Notes: generated by a model not told the origin, from the letters alone. 64,000 nucleotides of DNA from Paenibacillus sp. FSL H8-0548 (GCF_038630985.1 NZ_CP152049.1:6687501-6751500), one strand, 5' to 3'. Counted from the stretch's first letter, positions 7,999 through 18,293 are shown. Made by a program: numbers and translations.

Positions 7999-8751
7999 TT
8001 ATCCTTGTATTTCGGTAGAATATTCCACATCCATAAGCGTTAAACCGTGCGGCATAGCGGTTGGACCCGCAAGAGCTCGATTTTGCCCCTTAAGGATGCT
8101 TTCAATGTCTGAGGAAGCAAGCTTTCCTTCGCCAACCCATAATAAAGTTCCCATAATAACCCGAACCATATTGTACAAAAAGCCGTTGCCTGTCACGTAC
8201 ATATGCACGATCGGGCCTTCCTGCACAAAGTCTGCTTCGTAGATCGTACGAATATGATGAGGCTTAGTTGAATGTATCGATGTGAACGAAGTAAAGTCAT
8301 GCTTGCCTACTAGGCAGCGCAGACCCTCGCGCATCGCATCCACATTAAGCGGCGTTGGGTGGTGAAAACGATACTGCCTGCCAAACACGTCTGGAAACTT
8401 CCCGGTATCAATCGTATAGCGATACGTTTTGCGTTTCGCGGATCTTCTTGCATGAAAGTGCTCCGGTACATCAAATGCTTCGATTATGACGATGTCCTTG
8501 GGAAGCCGCGTATTAAGCGCGATTGCCCATCTCTCCGTCGGAATCGTAGATTCCGTATAGAAATTGAACACCTGTCCCTGCGCATGCACACCAGCATCCG
8601 TGCGACCTGAACCGATAATAATCGTCGTTTCGCCAGAAAGCTTCTTGATCGCCTTCTCAATTTCATCCTGAACCGTTCGACCGTATGGCTGCGTCTGAAA
8701 GCCGTTAAATGCAGAACCGTCATAGCTGACCTTCACGCATATATTCCTCAA
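7999..8751 (-). CDS. truA: tRNA pseudouridine(38-40) synthase TruA
   Basis: TruA converts uridines 38-40 of tRNA anticodon arms to pseudouridine. The 250-residue protein shows VSYDGSAFNGFQTQP near the start, the catalytic-Asp motif GSGRTDAGVHA around residue 50, RSAKRKTYRY, and the late LYNMVRVIMGTL. The start is a TTG preceded by GGGGGAT and gives the conserved MRNICVKVSYDG beginning. It lies between rplQ and rplM as in Bacillus, but the ECF transporter genes that usually precede it are absent. Confidence 0.95.
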   Translation of the reverse strand: MRNICVKVSYDGSAFNGFQTQPYGRTVQDEIEKAIKKLSGETTIIIGSGRTDAGVHAQGQVFNFYTESTIPTERWAIALNTRLPKDIVIIEAFDVPEHFHARRSAKRKTYRYTIDTGKFPDVFGRQYRFHHPTPLNVDAMREGLRCLVGKHDFTSFTSIHSTKPHHIRTIYEADFVQEGPIVHMYVTGNGFLYNMVRVIMGTLLWVGEGKLASSDIESILKGQNRALAGPTAMPHGLTLMDVEYSTEIQG

Positions 8752-8946
8752 CCAAATCCCCCCTTTAACTAAAGGGATTCTTAAGCTCCCTGAAACCTAT
8801 AATAAGGAAGCATGAGAAGCTTCGCCCTCAGGACATCATAGAGATGCGCTCAAAGCTCATCAATCGCTTCCTATTGACCTTTATTTATAAGGACCTATGC
8901 TCTGAACTGCGATATACACAATGTGATTAACAATTTGAATTGCAAA
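8752..8946. other. Intergenic stretch upstream of truA
   Basis: No convincing coding frame, RNA gene or promoter was found in this part of the 390-bp rplQ-truA gap. In many relatives this gap holds ecfA1, ecfA2 and ecfT. Confidence 0.5.
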
Positions 8947-8979
8947 TAAAAAAAGGTGGCCACAAGGGTCCACCCTTTT
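8947..8979 (-). terminator. Intrinsic terminator of the rplQ operon
   Basis: Minus-strand AAAGGGTGG...CCACCTTTTTTT forms a GC-rich stem with a long T run. It closes the large ribosomal cluster. Confidence 0.75.
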
Positions 8980-8984
8980 CACTA

Positions 8985-9064
8985 AGATAAACAAAGTGTA
9001 AGGCTACGCCTAAACTCTGTTTATCTCTTATCGCGTTAGCGTGCTCATACCGCCAAAGGCAGGC
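8985..9064 (-). repeat. Dispersed palindromic repeat, copy B
   Basis: The AT-rich palindrome AGATAAACA...TGTTTATCT (8985-9026) is followed by CTTATCGCGTTAGCGTGCTC and CCGCCAAAGGCAGGC. Read on the minus strand it has the same order as copies A and C: GC-rich inverted repeat, GCTCG/CGCG block, then palindrome. A 66-codon ORF over this stretch (8927-9127) appears to be a by-product of the repeat. Confidence 0.65.
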
Positions 9065-9144
9065 ATAAGCCGTTAACTCGCGTATAAAGCTTGGACAAGG
9101 TTTAACGCTGTGGACAAGCTTATACATTTACAATGATTAGGTTA

Positions 9145-9510
9145 CTACGCGCGGTCAACCAATTCCAGGTAAACCATAGGCGCAGCATCGCCGCGACGGG
9201 GTCCTAGTTTTAGAATACGCGTGTATCCGCCTGCGCGCTCCGAGTAACGGCCAGCTAGATCAGAGAACAGCTTTTGAATAGCATCTTGCTCACCATCAAC
9301 TGTTTCACGACGAACATAAGCAGCTACTTGACGACGAGCATGAAGATCACCTTTCTTAGCTTTAGTGATCAACTTCTCAGCGATTGAACGAACTTCTTTC
9401 GCTTTAGCTTCAGTCGTTTGAATACGCTCATAAAGGAACAAGTCAGTAACGAGGTCACGGAACAAAGCTTTCCGTGCACTTGCGTCACGTCCTAATTTTT
9501 GATATGCCAT
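9145..9510 (-). CDS. rplQ: Ribosomal protein L17
   Basis: L17 is a 50S protein near the exit tunnel. The 121-residue protein has the standard [20 protein letters not shown] start, [15 protein letters not shown] and the closing [16 protein letters not shown]. It is the last gene of the alpha operon, 46 bp after rpoA, with a GGGAGGGG ribosome binding site. A terminator and repeat copy B follow in the gap to truA. Confidence 0.97.
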   Translation of the reverse strand: MAYQKLGRDASARKALFRDLVTDLFLYERIQTTEAKAKEVRSIAEKLITKAKKGDLHARRQVAAYVRRETVDGEQDAIQKLFSDLAGRYSERAGGYTRILKLGPRRGDAAPMVYLELVDRA

Positions 9511-9556
9511 CTTGTTTTTCCCCTCCCTTGCTCTTTTGTCTATTCTTGTTGGTTAA

Positions 9557-10501
9557 CTACTCTTCCATGCGTAGGCCTAAACCTAGCTCTTCCAGCTTCT
9601 CTTGAACTTCCTCGAGTGATTTGCGTCCGAGGTTACGGACCTTCATCATATCCTCTTCGGATTTCGTAATCAGCTCTTGAACAGTGTTAATGCCAGCACG
9701 TTTCAAGCAGTTGTAAGAACGGACGGAAAGATCAAGTTCTTCGATCGTCATCTCAAGAACTTTCTCTTTCTTATCTTCTTCCTTCTCAACCATAATTTCA
9801 GCGTCTTTGGCTTCATCGGTTAATCCAACGAACAGATCCAAATGCTCAGTTAAAATTTTAGCTCCAAGGCTTACAGCCTCTTCAGGACGAATACTACCGT
9901 CAGTCCATACTTCAAGCGTTAGCTTGTCGTAGTTAGTTACTTGACCAACACGTGTATTCTCAACGCTATAATTCACACGAGTAATTGGAGTGTAGATTGA
10001 ATCAACGGGAATTACGCCAATCGGTTGTTCGTCTTTCTTGTTGCGGTCCGCTTGCACGTAACCGCGTCCCCGATTAGCAAATACTCGCATATGGAGCCGC
10101 GCGCCGGAGGCCAAGGTTGCGATGTGAAGATCAGGGCTTAAAATCTCGACATCGCTGTCAGCTCGAATGTCGCCCGCTGTAATATTCCCTTCGCCATCCG
10201 CGTCAATTTCCAACACCTTTTCTTCATCGGAGTGGATTTTCAACGAGAGGCCCTTCAGGTTCAAAATGATTTCGGTAACATCCTCAATCACTCCGGGAAC
10301 CGTAGAGAACTCGTGAAGCACCCCATCGATTTGAACCGAAGTTACTGCTGCACCAGGCAACGACGACAACAAAATCCGGCGAAGCGAATTTCCAAGCGTC
10401 GTGCCATAACCGCGTTCAAGCGGTTCAACGACGAAACGTCCGTAAGTTCCCTCATCATTCAGTTCTACGGTTTCGATTTTCGGCTTTTCGATCTCAATCA
10501 C
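9557..10501 (-). CDS. rpoA: RNA polymerase alpha subunit
   Basis: Alpha dimerises to start RNA polymerase assembly and contacts UP elements and activators. The 314-residue protein has the N-terminal assembly domain (residues 1-225, with [20 protein letters not shown]) and the C-terminal DNA-binding domain (about 250-310, [20 protein letters not shown]). The start is GTG with GGAGGG eight bases upstream; a later start would remove conserved N-terminal residues. It lies between rpsK and rplQ as in all Bacillales. Confidence 0.97.
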   Translation of the reverse strand: MIEIEKPKIETVELNDEGTYGRFVVEPLERGYGTTLGNSLRRILLSSLPGAAVTSVQIDGVLHEFSTVPGVIEDVTEIILNLKGLSLKIHSDEEKVLEIDADGEGNITAGDIRADSDVEILSPDLHIATLASGARLHMRVFANRGRGYVQADRNKKDEQPIGVIPVDSIYTPITRVNYSVENTRVGQVTNYDKLTLEVWTDGSIRPEEAVSLGAKILTEHLDLFVGLTDEAKDAEIMVEKEEDKKEKVLEMTIEELDLSVRSYNCLKRAGINTVQELITKSEEDMMKVRNLGRKSLEEVQEKLEELGLGLRMEE

Positions 10502-10628
10502 TAATAGTACCCTCCTTCAAACGTCGCTCCGTTAACTTACCGTTATTTTAAGTCAAATCTTGTAGTATGCCAAACCTTCACAACCATTATTCACCAGTTG
10601 TTGATATTTGATACCACATCAGATCGAA

Positions 10629-11024
10629 CTATACGCGACGACGTTTCGGCGGACGGCATCCGTTATGAGGAACTGGTGTTACGTCTTTAATGAGGTTAAC
10701 TTCCAACCCAGCAGCTTGGAGCGAACGAATCGCAGCTTCACGGCCAGCGCCTGGACCTTTTACCATCACTTCTACGGTTCTCATGCCATGTTCCATCGCT
10801 GCTTTCGCAGCAGTTTCAGCAGCCATTTGAGCTGCGAAAGGTGTGCTCTTACGTGAGCCTCTGAAGCCCATGTTACCAGAGCTTGCCCATGAAATTGCAT
10901 TACCGTGCGGATCCGTGATCGTAACGATCGTATTGTTGAATGTCGAGCGAATGTGCGCAACGCCAGTCTCAATATTTTTCCGGTCGCGACGTTTCGTACG
11001 AACGACTTTTTTTGGTTTAGCCAT
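10629..11024 (-). CDS. rpsK: Ribosomal protein S11
   Basis: S11 forms part of the 30S platform that contacts the Shine-Dalgarno helix. The 131-residue protein has a Lys/Arg-rich N-terminus, [29 protein letters not shown] and the C-terminal [13 protein letters not shown]. It follows rpsM by 19 bp with GGGAGGATAATGGACA before the ATG. The 127-bp gap before rpoA contains nothing obvious besides the rpoA ribosome binding site. Confidence 0.97.
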   Translation of the reverse strand: MAKPKKVVRTKRRDRKNIETGVAHIRSTFNNTIVTITDPHGNAISWASSGNMGFRGSRKSTPFAAQMAAETAAKAAMEHGMRTVEVMVKGPGAGREAAIRSLQAAGLEVNLIKDVTPVPHNGCRPPKRRRV

Positions 11025-11043
11025 TGTCCATTATCCTCCCTTC

Positions 11044-11412
11044 TTATTTCTTCTTGTTAGCTACAGTCCGACGAGGACCTTTACGCGTACGTGCATTCGT
11101 TTTCGTACGTTGACCGCGAACAGGCAGGCCACGACGGTGACGAAGACCACGGTAGCATCCGATTTCAGTCAGACGCTTAATGTTAAGTGAAATTTCACGA
11201 CGCAAGTCGCCTTCTACTTTAACAGATTTATCAATTGCTTCACGAAGGCGAGCAAGTTCATCTTCTGTCAAATCGCGAACGCGAGTATCGTAGCTAACTT
11301 CAGCAGTATTCAAAAGTTTTTGCGACGTTGTTTTGCCGATACCGAAAATGTATGTCAGGGCGATTTCGACGCGTTTATCACGCGGCAAGTCTACACCAGC
11401 TATACGTGCCAT
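11044..11412 (-). CDS. rpsM: Ribosomal protein S13
   Basis: S13 sits in the 30S head and contacts P-site tRNA and the L5 bridge. The 122-residue protein begins [21 protein letters not shown], has the helix-two-turn-helix region [11 protein letters not shown] and the basic tail [21 protein letters not shown], which is complete. It follows rpmJ by 18 bp, and AAGGAGG precedes the ATG. Confidence 0.97.
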   Translation of the reverse strand: MARIAGVDLPRDKRVEIALTYIFGIGKTTSQKLLNTAEVSYDTRVRDLTEDELARLREAIDKSVKVEGDLRREISLNIKRLTEIGCYRGLRHRRGLPVRGQRTKTNARTRKGPRRTVANKKK

Positions 11413-11430
11413 AGGCTATATTTCCTCCTT

Positions 11431-11580
<150 letters not shown>

Positions 11581-11589
11581 CTAATCAGC

Positions 11590-11805
11590 TTACTTACGAT
11601 AGGTGATGCGCCCTTTTGATAAGTCATAAGGCGATAACTGTATAACCACCTTGTCTCCTGTCAGAATGCGGATAAAGTGCATTCTAAGCTTACCGGAAAC
11701 ATGTGCGAGAATTTGATGACCGTTCTCCAGCTCCACCTTGAACGTGGCATTCGGCAACGGCTCAATAACCGTACCTTCGACCTCAATGATGTCTTCCTTA
11801 GCCAA
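11590..11805 (-). CDS. infA: Translation initiation factor IF-1
   Basis: IF-1 is a small OB-fold protein that occupies the 30S A site during initiation. The 71-residue sequence begins [20 protein letters not shown] and contains [21 protein letters not shown] and [21 protein letters not shown], matching the family along its full length. The start is TTG; its AAAGGAGAATG ribosome binding site is formed by the last codons of the preceding KOW-domain gene, only three bases apart, which indicates translational coupling. Confidence 0.95.
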   Translation of the reverse strand: MAKEDIIEVEGTVIEPLPNATFKVELENGHQILAHVSGKLRMHFIRILTGDKVVIQLSPYDLSKGRITYRK

Positions 11806-11808
11806 CTG

Positions 11809-12090
11809 TCATTCTCCTTTCGCATTTACATACTTCTGAATTGCATAACGTAACTTTGCGTTGGTAACCCTGCCGGTTTCTAGCATGCTGCTTGAAACCT
11901 CCGGACTAATTGCAGGCTGTAACTCGAGATGTAGAACGTTCTTTTTCTTCGGCTCATCGAATCGACGCTTGTGGCCATCCGCAATCTGGACGAATCGATC
12001 ATCGATAATTGCTAGGATGACTGCATAGCTGTCTTCATCTTTACCGCGAAGTACTTTGACGAACTGACCAATCTGGGGACGAGCATCCAT
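11809..12090 (-). CDS. ybzG: KOW-domain (L14e-like) RNA-binding protein, YbzG type
   Basis: This 93-residue protein begins MDARPQIGQFVKVLRGKDED and has a single N-terminal KOW-like fold seen in L14e/L6e/L27e-type proteins. Its C-terminal helix carries RVTNAKLRYAIQKYV. Bacillales carry it between map and infA (ybzG). The precise function is not established; ribosome association is inferred from the fold and the operon. The ATG at 12090 has GGAGG seven bases upstream, within the end of map, and is preferred to the TTG at 12096. Confidence 0.8.
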   Translation of the reverse strand: MDARPQIGQFVKVLRGKDEDSYAVILAIIDDRFVQIADGHKRRFDEPKKKNVLHLELQPAISPEVSSSMLETGRVTNAKLRYAIQKYVNAKGE

Positions 12091-12092
12091 TG

Positions 12093-12857
12093 TCAAACCT
12101 CCGGCTGCTGCGGCAAAATGGTCAATATTTCAAAGCCGTCCTCTGTAACAGCTACTGTATGCTCAAAATGGGCACACCATGTGCTGTCTTCCGTTACAAC
12201 CGTCCAATTGTCTTCTAGCGTACGGACATATCGTTCACCGATATTAACCATTGGTTCGATTGCAAGCACCATTCCGGTCTTGAGACGAGGTCCGCGATCT
12301 GGCAATCCGTAGTTCGGTATTTGTGGTTCCTCATGGAGGTCCGCGCCGATTCCGTGCCCTACGTATTCCCTTACTACGGAGAATCCTGCATCTTCAATGA
12401 CCTTTTGAATAGCATGCGAAATTGTATATAGTCTAATATCTGGTTTGACAAGCGCAAGACCCGCATAAAGCGACGCTTCCGTTACATCAAGCAGTTTTTG
12501 CACTTCAGGGCTTATTGATCCAACCGCATAGGTCCAAGCCGAATCGCCATGAAAGCCTTCAAACTGCGCACCGATATCAATACTAATAATATCGCCTTCG
12601 TTCAACTTGCGTGACCCAGGGAAGCCGTGCACCAGTTCGTCATTTACAGAAGCGCAAATGCTGGAAGGGAAACCATTGTAACCTTTGAAGGACGGAATCG
12701 CATTTTGACTCTTAATGTACGCTTCAGCGATTTGGTCAAGCTCACGTGTTGTGATGCCTGGTTTCACAGCCTGCGCCATCAATCGATGCGTTTCCGCAAC
12801 AATGCGTCCAGCTTCCCTCATATATCGCAGCTCCGATTCGGATTTGCAGATAATCAT
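12093..12857 (-). CDS. map: Methionine aminopeptidase, type I
   Basis: It removes the initiator methionine from nascent proteins. The 254-residue protein shows the dinuclear metal ligands in order: the Asp of IDIGAQ, the Asp of HGDSAW, the His of GHGIG, the Glu of AIEPM and the Glu of FEHTVAV. There is no zinc-finger extension, as expected for the bacterial type. It overlaps the adk stop by one base (TAATG), so the two are translationally coupled. Confidence 0.95.
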   Translation of the reverse strand: MIICKSESELRYMREAGRIVAETHRLMAQAVKPGITTRELDQIAEAYIKSQNAIPSFKGYNGFPSSICASVNDELVHGFPGSRKLNEGDIISIDIGAQFEGFHGDSAWTYAVGSISPEVQKLLDVTEASLYAGLALVKPDIRLYTISHAIQKVIEDAGFSVVREYVGHGIGADLHEEPQIPNYGLPDRGPRLKTGMVLAIEPMVNIGERYVRTLEDNWTVVTEDSTWCAHFEHTVAVTEDGFEILTILPQQPEV

Positions 12858-13507
12858 TACAATGAACCTCGCAAGCAGGATACGATGTCAGATGTTACAA
12901 CATCAATGTCCTTCTCGCCGTCGACTTCACGAAGGAGTCCTTTAGCATTGTAGTAATCAAGTAGAGGAGCAGTTTTGGATGAATACTCATCCAAACGTGT
13001 GCCTACCTTTTCCTCTGTATCATCTGAACGTTGATACAATTCCCCACCGTCTTTGTCGCAGATACCTTCGACCTTAGGCGGGTTAAAGATTACATGATAA
13101 GTCGTACCAGTCGTTTTCGATATGCGTCTGCCCGTCAAACGAGCAAGAAGCAAGCTGCGATCAACTTTTAAATTAACAACATGGTCAATACTGCGACCGA
13201 GCTCCGCAAGCATAACATCGAGTGCTTCTGCTTGCTGCAGTGTGCGAGGAAACCCGTCGAGCAAAAATCCACTTTGGCAATCTTCTAGTTCAAGTCTTTC
13301 CTTCACAATACCGTTCGTGATCTCATCGGGAACGAGCAAGCCTTGATCGACATACTCTTTCGCTTTGATTCCAAGTGCGGTTCCTTGTTTCATAGCGAGG
13401 CGGAATGCATCGCCAGTTGAAATATGAGGAATACCGAACTCTTCAACGATCCGTTCAGCTTGTGTACCTTTACCGGCTCCCGGAGGGCCCATGAATAAAA
13501 TGTTCAT
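12857..13507 (-). CDS. adk: Adenylate kinase, long form with incomplete zinc site
   Basis: Adk interconverts ATP, AMP and ADP. The 216-residue protein has the P-loop [12 protein letters not shown] (residues 7-18), [13 protein letters not shown], and a long LID domain. In Gram-positive Adk the LID holds a structural zinc with C-x2-C...C-x2-D/C. Here the first pair reads ISKTTG, so both cysteines are replaced by Ser and Thr, while the second pair ICDKDGG is kept. The ATG at 13507 has GAGGAA eight bases upstream; the eight codons before it are not conserved. Confidence 0.95.
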   Translation of the reverse strand: MNILFMGPPGAGKGTQAERIVEEFGIPHISTGDAFRLAMKQGTALGIKAKEYVDQGLLVPDEITNGIVKERLELEDCQSGFLLDGFPRTLQQAEALDVMLAELGRSIDHVVNLKVDRSLLLARLTGRRISKTTGTTYHVIFNPPKVEGICDKDGGELYQRSDDTEEKVGTRLDEYSSKTAPLLDYYNAKGLLREVDGEKDIDVVTSDIVSCLRGSL

Positions 13508-13598
13508 TGCTGAGTTCCTCGCTTTAAGCACAATAGGCTCGGGCGGGCAACCGCAGTGCGCTAGTTGACGAACGCGGAAGCCCGGTCAGAACCTATTG

Positions 13599-14900
13599 TT
13601 ATTTATTGATAAACCCTTTGTAATGGCGTTTGATCAACTGGCTCTCAATTTGTTTCATCGTATCCAGTGCAACACCGACAACGATTAGCAACGAAGTGCC
13701 GCCTAGCTGCACTGAGCGCGGTAATCCTGCAAGTGCTCCGAAGAACACTGGTAGTACAGAAATGGCAGCCAAGAAGATCGCACCTGTCAATGTAATACGC
13801 GACATAACGCGTGTTAGGTATGACGAGGTTGGCTTACCTGGGCGAATGCCCGGGATGTATCCGCCGTTTTTCTTCATCTGATCAGCCATTTGAACCGGAT
13901 TAATTTGCACGAATGTATAGAAGAAGGTAAAACCGATAATTAACAATACGTACAATACCATACCAAGCGGTCTGTCATAGTTCATATTGTCAGTAATCCA
14001 TTTTGCCCAGGGCTGAGTTGACCAGAACTGTGCAATCGTAATCGGGAACATAACGAGCGATACCGCGAAAATGACCGGGATAACGCCTGCACCGTTCACT
14101 TTCATCGGAATGTGAGTCGATTGTCCACCGTACATTTTCCGTCCAACTACACGTTTAGCGTATTGAACAGGAATTTTACGAATACCTTGCTGTACGAATA
14201 TAACACCGACGATGATTGCGATAATCGCAATCAGAATCAGCAGCATTTTGATGATATTTAAGAACAGTTGGTCTTGGGCACCTACGAATTCAGATTCGAT
14301 AATCGTACGAATATGTCCAGGGATACCAGCTGCAATTGCTGCAAAGATTAGAATGGAAATACCATTTCCGATTCCTTTTTCCGTAATTTGCTCACCTAGC
14401 CACATCAAGAAAGCAGTACCTGCAGTCAGGATAATAGCAATTAGCAAGTAATCAACGAACGTTGCGCCAACAATCATTTCATAACCGTATTGACGGTTAA
14501 AGCCGATCGCTGTTGCAAAGCCTTGGATCAAACCAAGACCAATCGTACCATAACGAGTGATTTGTGCGAGCTTACGTTTACCGTTCTCGCCTTCCTTTGC
14601 CCACTCTGCAAATTTAGGAATTACGTCCATCGACAACAACTGCACGATAATCGAGGCTGTAATGTAAGGTGTAATTCCGATTGCGAAGATGGAGAATTGG
14701 AACAAAGCACCGCCGGAAAACGTGTTAAGCAAGCCGAACAGATCCGCACCGGCTGCATCAACCTGCTTGAACACATCTTTGTTTACATCGGGTACCGGTA
14801 TAAATGCACCGATACGGTAGATCAATAGGATGAAAAGGGTGAAGAGGATCCTTGTACGAAGATCCGCCACTTTCCAAATGTTGGACACGGTCTTGAACAA
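13599..14900 (-). CDS. secY: Protein translocase subunit SecY
   Basis: SecY forms the protein-conducting channel of the plasma membrane. The 433-residue protein has ten hydrophobic segments, begins MFKTVSNIWKVADLRTRI, and contains RIGAFIPVPDVN, NTFSGGALFQFSIFAIGITPYI (plug region) and the C-terminal HYKGFI. The start is TTG directly after the rplO stop, with GAGGTGATC inside the end of rplO acting as its ribosome binding site. Position between rplO and adk is standard. Confidence 0.96.
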   Translation of the reverse strand: MFKTVSNIWKVADLRTRILFTLFILLIYRIGAFIPVPDVNKDVFKQVDAAGADLFGLLNTFSGGALFQFSIFAIGITPYITASIIVQLLSMDVIPKFAEWAKEGENGKRKLAQITRYGTIGLGLIQGFATAIGFNRQYGYEMIVGATFVDYLLIAIILTAGTAFLMWLGEQITEKGIGNGISILIFAAIAAGIPGHIRTIIESEFVGAQDQLFLNIIKMLLILIAIIAIIVGVIFVQQGIRKIPVQYAKRVVGRKMYGGQSTHIPMKVNGAGVIPVIFAVSLVMFPITIAQFWSTQPWAKWITDNMNYDRPLGMVLYVLLIIGFTFFYTFVQINPVQMADQMKKNGGYIPGIRPGKPTSSYLTRVMSRITLTGAIFLAAISVLPVFFGALAGLPRSVQLGGTSLLIVVGVALDTMKQIESQLIKRHYKGFINK

Positions 14901-15341
14901 TTAGATCACCTCGGTTTTACCGCCGGCAGCCTGGATTTTCTCTACCGCAGATTGAGAGAACTTGTTTGCTTTTACAGTAAGTGTAACGCTAACTTCACCA
15001 TTACCCAAAATTTTGATTCCTGCGAGTGGATTTTTTACAATCCCAGTCTCGATGAGAACTTCTGGAGTGACTTCAGTTCCTGCTGCAAATGCGTTGAGTT
15101 CTTCAATGTTAACAATCGCGTACTCTTTGCGGAAGACGTTATTGAATCCACGCTTCGGCACTCGACGATACAAAGGGTTTTGTCCGCCCTCGAAACCAGG
15201 ACGAACGCCGCCGCCAGAACGAGCGTTTTGACCTTTGTGACCTCTACCGGCCGTTTTACCGTTACCGGAACCGATACCGCGACCTTTACGCTTTGGCGCT
15301 TGGGTTGAGCCCGGTGCTGGTGCTAGCTCATGCAATTTCAT
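14901..15341 (-). CDS. rplO: Ribosomal protein L15
   Basis: L15 is a late-assembly 50S protein. The 146-residue protein starts [20 protein letters not shown], has the extended Gly/Arg-rich arm ([18 protein letters not shown], residues 21-38) that penetrates the rRNA, and a globular C-terminal domain ending [16 protein letters not shown] lies nine bases upstream. It follows rpmD and leads directly into secY with no spacer. Confidence 0.97.
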   Translation of the reverse strand: MKLHELAPAPGSTQAPKRKGRGIGSGNGKTAGRGHKGQNARSGGGVRPGFEGGQNPLYRRVPKRGFNNVFRKEYAIVNIEELNAFAAGTEVTPEVLIETGIVKNPLAGIKILGNGEVSVTLTVKANKFSQSAVEKIQAAGGKTEVI

Positions 15342-15385
15342 CGTTCGTGCACCTCCTTATTTATTTCTAGAACCGAAATCTATGT

Positions 15386-15565
15386 TTAGACTTCTTCTAC
15401 TTTTACCAAGTGACTAACAGTGTTAACCATGCCGCGGACAGCTGGGCTATCGTTCAAAACAACTGCCTGACGAATCTTTTTAAGACCGAAAGATTCAACC
15501 GTTGCACGTTGTTTCTCGTTGCGACCGATTAAACTGCGAACGAGGGTGATTTGCAATTTTGCCAT
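15386..15565 (-). CDS. rpmD: Ribosomal protein L30
   Basis: L30 is a small 50S protein. The 59-residue sequence from [15 protein letters not shown] to the end VKVEEV covers the family completely. The frame is open further upstream, but those codons overlap rpsE in another frame; the AAGGAGGGAAATAAG site before 15565 fixes the start. It lies between rpsE and rplO. Confidence 0.96.
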   Translation of the reverse strand: MAKLQITLVRSLIGRNEKQRATVESFGLKKIRQAVVLNDSPAVRGMVNTVSHLVKVEEV

Positions 15566-15578
15566 CTTATTTCCCTCC

Positions 15579-16076
15579 TTAGCGTAAGAGCTCTTCGACT
15601 GTTTTTCCACGAAGCTTTGCAACCTCTTCCGCGCGTTTAAGACGGGAAAGACCTTCAAGCGTTGCGTTAACCATATTCATGGAATTCGAAGAACCTAGCG
15701 ATTTCGTCAAGATGTCGCCGACACCAGCAAGTTCGAGAACTGCACGAACCGGGCCGCCAGCGATAACGCCAGTACCTTCAGAAGCTGGTTTCAGAAGAAC
15801 TTCACCTGCACCGAAATGTCCGAGTACAAGGTGAGGAATAGTCGTGCCAACGATTGGAACGTGGATCAGGTTTTTCTTAGCATCTTCAATACCTTTGCGG
15901 ATTGCATCAGGTACTTCGCCTGCTTTACCGATCCCTGCGCCAACGTAGCCTTTACCGTCGCCGACTACTACAAGTGCACTAAAGCTGAAACGGCGTCCGC
16001 CTTTTACAACTTTAGATACGCGATTGATATTAACAACTTTTTCAGTCAGTTCTAACGTATTTGGATCTACACGCAA
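15579..16076 (-). CDS. rpsE: Ribosomal protein S5
   Basis: S5 contributes to decoding accuracy and to mRNA entry on the 30S subunit. The 165-residue protein has the N-terminal dsRNA-binding-like domain ([19 protein letters not shown]) and the C-terminal domain ([22 protein letters not shown]). The start is TTG with GGAGG nine bases upstream, giving [13 protein letters not shown] as in relatives. The spectinomycin loop ([10 protein letters not shown]) looks like the usual type. Confidence 0.97.
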   Translation of the reverse strand: MRVDPNTLELTEKVVNINRVSKVVKGGRRFSFSALVVVGDGKGYVGAGIGKAGEVPDAIRKGIEDAKKNLIHVPIVGTTIPHLVLGHFGAGEVLLKPASEGTGVIAGGPVRAVLELAGVGDILTKSLGSSNSMNMVNATLEGLSRLKRAEEVAKLRGKTVEELLR

Positions 16077-16106
16077 GTCGTTTAACCTCCTTATTGATAA
16101 AGTCGA

Positions 16107-16475
16107 TTAGAATTCTAGGCCAGCTTCACGAGCTGCTGTAGCAAGTGCCTGAATTCTGCCGTGATACAAGTAACCGCCGCGGTCAAATACTACTTGGGTT
16201 ACACCCTTAGCTTGAGCGCGTTTCGCAATCAATTCTCCGACTTTGCTAGCTGCATCGATGTTGCCACCGTTGCCAATTGCTTCAACCAATTCTTTGTCCT
16301 GTGTGGACGCGGAAACGATTGTTACGCCTGAAACATCGTCGATCAATTGAGCATAAATATGCTTGGAGGAACGGAATACAGATAGACGCGGACGTGCAAC
16401 TGTACCGTTAATTTTTTTACGAACACGAAGGTGTCTTTTCAGACGAGCCTTGTTTTTGTCGCCTTTCGTAATCAT
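16107..16475 (-). CDS. rplR: Ribosomal protein L18
   Basis: L18 binds 5S rRNA together with L5. The 122-residue protein has the basic N-terminus [40 protein letters not shown] and the closing [25 protein letters not shown] typical of the family. GAAAGGAG precedes the ATG. It lies between rplF and rpsE. Confidence 0.97.
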   Translation of the reverse strand: MITKGDKNKARLKRHLRVRKKINGTVARPRLSVFRSSKHIYAQLIDDVSGVTIVSASTQDKELVEAIGNGGNIDAASKVGELIAKRAQAKGVTQVVFDRGGYLYHGRIQALATAAREAGLEF

Positions 16476-16535
16476 ACAAAGTTCACTCCTTTCTTTCAGC
16501 CTTAAGACGCTATCTTAAGCAAACCGACGGTCTGC

Positions 16536-17078
16536 TTATTTTTTCTTACCAGCCTTACCTTCTTTACGGATGATACGTTCGCCTTCATACTTGATACCTT
16601 TACCTTTATACGGTTCTGGCTCACGTACGGAACGAATTTTTGCTGCAGTTGCACCAACAAGCTCTTTATCAATACCGCGAACAGTAATCTTAGTGTTTGC
16701 AGGTACGTCGAACTCGATGCCGTTTTCTGGTGTAATCTCAACTGGGTGAGAGTAACCAACGTTAAGAACTACTTTGTCACCAGCTTTGTTTGCACGGTAA
16801 CCTACGCCGACAAGCTCCAAGTTTTTGGAGAAGCCTTCTGTTACGCCGCTCACCATGTTAGCGATGACGCTGCGAGTTGTTCCGTGCAACGAGCGATGCA
16901 ATTTATTATCGGAAGGACGTTCTACTAGGATTTCAGTTTCCGTTACATTCACGTTCATTTCTTTATGAATTTCACGGGAAAGTGTTCCTTTCGGTCCTTT
17001 TACAGTTATAACTGTGTTGTCCAAGCTGATTGTTACGCCATTAGGCACTTGGATTGGTTTGCGACCAATACGGGACAT
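16536..17078 (-). CDS. rplF: Ribosomal protein L6
   Basis: L6 lies near the GTPase-associated centre of the 50S subunit. The 180-residue protein has the two related domains, starts [18 protein letters not shown] and contains the C-terminal signature [29 protein letters not shown] region (positions about 150-178). The ATG follows AGGAGGTGTAACA. It lies between rpsH and rplR. Confidence 0.97.
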   Translation of the reverse strand: MSRIGRKPIQVPNGVTISLDNTVITVKGPKGTLSREIHKEMNVNVTETEILVERPSDNKLHRSLHGTTRSVIANMVSGVTEGFSKNLELVGVGYRANKAGDKVVLNVGYSHPVEITPENGIEFDVPANTKITVRGIDKELVGATAAKIRSVREPEPYKGKGIKYEGERIIRKEGKAGKKK

Positions 17079-17109
17079 TGTTACACCTCCTATCTTTGTG
17101 ACTTGTTTC

Positions 17110-17508
17110 TTACCAAATGTAGCAAACTACTTCGCCGCCGGATTTAACCTGACGAGCTTCTTTATCGGTCATAATCCCTTTGGAAGTGGAAATAATTGCA
17201 ATTCCAAGTCCACCGAGTACACGGGGGATTTCAGTTGATTGTGTATAAACGCGAAGGCCTGGTTTTGAAATACGTTTCAAGCCAGTAATAACGCGTTCTT
17301 GGTTAGGGCCGTATTTCAAGAAAATACGGATAATCCCTTGTTTGTTGTCTTCGATATATTCAGCGTCGCGGATAAAACCCTCGCGCTTCAAAATCTCAGC
17401 GATTTGCTTCTTCATTTTCGAAGCGGGCATTTCCACGGTCTCGTGACGAACAACATTCGCATTACGAATGCGTGTCAACATATCTGCAACCGGATCAGAC
17501 ATAACCAT
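17110..17508 (-). CDS. rpsH: Ribosomal protein S8
   Basis: S8 is a primary 16S rRNA-binding protein in the central domain. The 132-residue protein has [16 protein letters not shown] near the start, [18 protein letters not shown], and the closing [20 protein letters not shown] plus VVCYIW. GGAGGTTAACACA precedes the ATG, which gives the start MVMSDP. It follows the short rpsN. Confidence 0.97.
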   Translation of the reverse strand: MVMSDPVADMLTRIRNANVVRHETVEMPASKMKKQIAEILKREGFIRDAEYIEDNKQGIIRIFLKYGPNQERVITGLKRISKPGLRVYTQSTEIPRVLGGLGIAIISTSKGIMTDKEARQVKSGGEVVCYIW

Positions 17509-17538
17509 TGTGTTAACCTCCTTCCCAAACTAGGCTGA

Positions 17539-17724
17539 TTACCAGCTTGCTTTTTTAACGCCAGGAATCTGGCCCTTATGTGCTAACTCACGGAAACAAA
17601 TCCGGCAAATTTTAAACTTTTGCAAAACAGAATGCGGACGGCCGCAACGCTCACAGCGCGTATATGCACGCACTTTAAATTTCGGAGTGCGTTGTTGCTT
17701 CACTTTCATCGAAGTTTTTGCCAC
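17539..17724 (-). CDS. rpsN: Ribosomal protein S14, zinc-binding (type Z)
   Basis: S14 sits in the 30S head. The 61-residue short form has two CxxC pairs, RCERCG (about residues 23-28) and ICRICF (about 39-44), that bind zinc, which distinguishes it from the longer zinc-free form used under zinc limitation. The start is GTG after GGAGGTGTAATACCCA. It lies between rplE and rpsH as in Bacillus. Confidence 0.96.
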   Translation of the reverse strand: MAKTSMKVKQQRTPKFKVRAYTRCERCGRPHSVLQKFKICRICFRELAHKGQIPGVKKASW

Positions 17725-17750
17725 TGGGTATTACACCTCCTAAAAGTGGA

Positions 17751-18293
17751 TTACTTCGTAAACGGCATGCCCATTTGGGTCAGCAGTTCACGAGATTCTT
17801 CGTCCGTTTTTGCCGTCGTGACGATGACGATGTCCATACCGCGCACTTTATCGACTTTGTCGTACTCGATCTCTGGGAATATCAATTGCTCTTTCAAGCC
17901 AAGCGTATAGTTGCCACGGCCATCAAATGCTTTGTTCGATACACCGCGGAAGTCACGTACACGCGGTAGGGAAATATTAATTAGTTTATCAAGGAAGTGA
18001 TACATACGCTCGCCGCGCAATGTAACCTTAACCCCGATTGGCATGTTCTCACGAAGCTTAAAGCCTGCAATAGACTTCTTCGCACGAGTAACGACTGGTT
18101 TTTGACCGGAAATGGTACGTAGCTCTTCAACTGCTACATCAAGGATTTTCGAATTGGAAACCGCTTCGCCTACCCCCATGTTGATAACTACCTTCTCAAT
18201 TTTCGGCACTTGCATTACAGACGTATAGTTGAACTTCTGCATAAGAGCAGGAGTAATTTCGTTTAAGAAACGACCTTTTAATCTTGCTGCCAT
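17751..18293 (-). CDS. rplE: Ribosomal protein L5
   Basis: L5 binds 5S rRNA and forms an inter-subunit bridge with S13. The 180-residue protein contains [57 protein letters not shown] and the closing [14 protein letters not shown]. The ATG at 18293 is preceded by AAGGAGG. It lies between rplX and rpsN. Confidence 0.97.
   Translation of the reverse strand: MAARLKGRFLNEITPALMQKFNYTSVMQVPKIEKVVINMGVGEAVSNSKILDVAVEELRTISGQKPVVTRAKKSIAGFKLRENMPIGVKVTLRGERMYHFLDKLINISLPRVRDFRGVSNKAFDGRGNYTLGLKEQLIFPEIEYDKVDKVRGMDIVIVTTAKTDEESRELLTQMGMPFTK

Noticed and set aside
8927..9127. 66-codon minus-strand ORF upstream of truA
   Set aside because: It runs through the terminator and repeat copy B, has no ribosome binding site and no protein-like composition.
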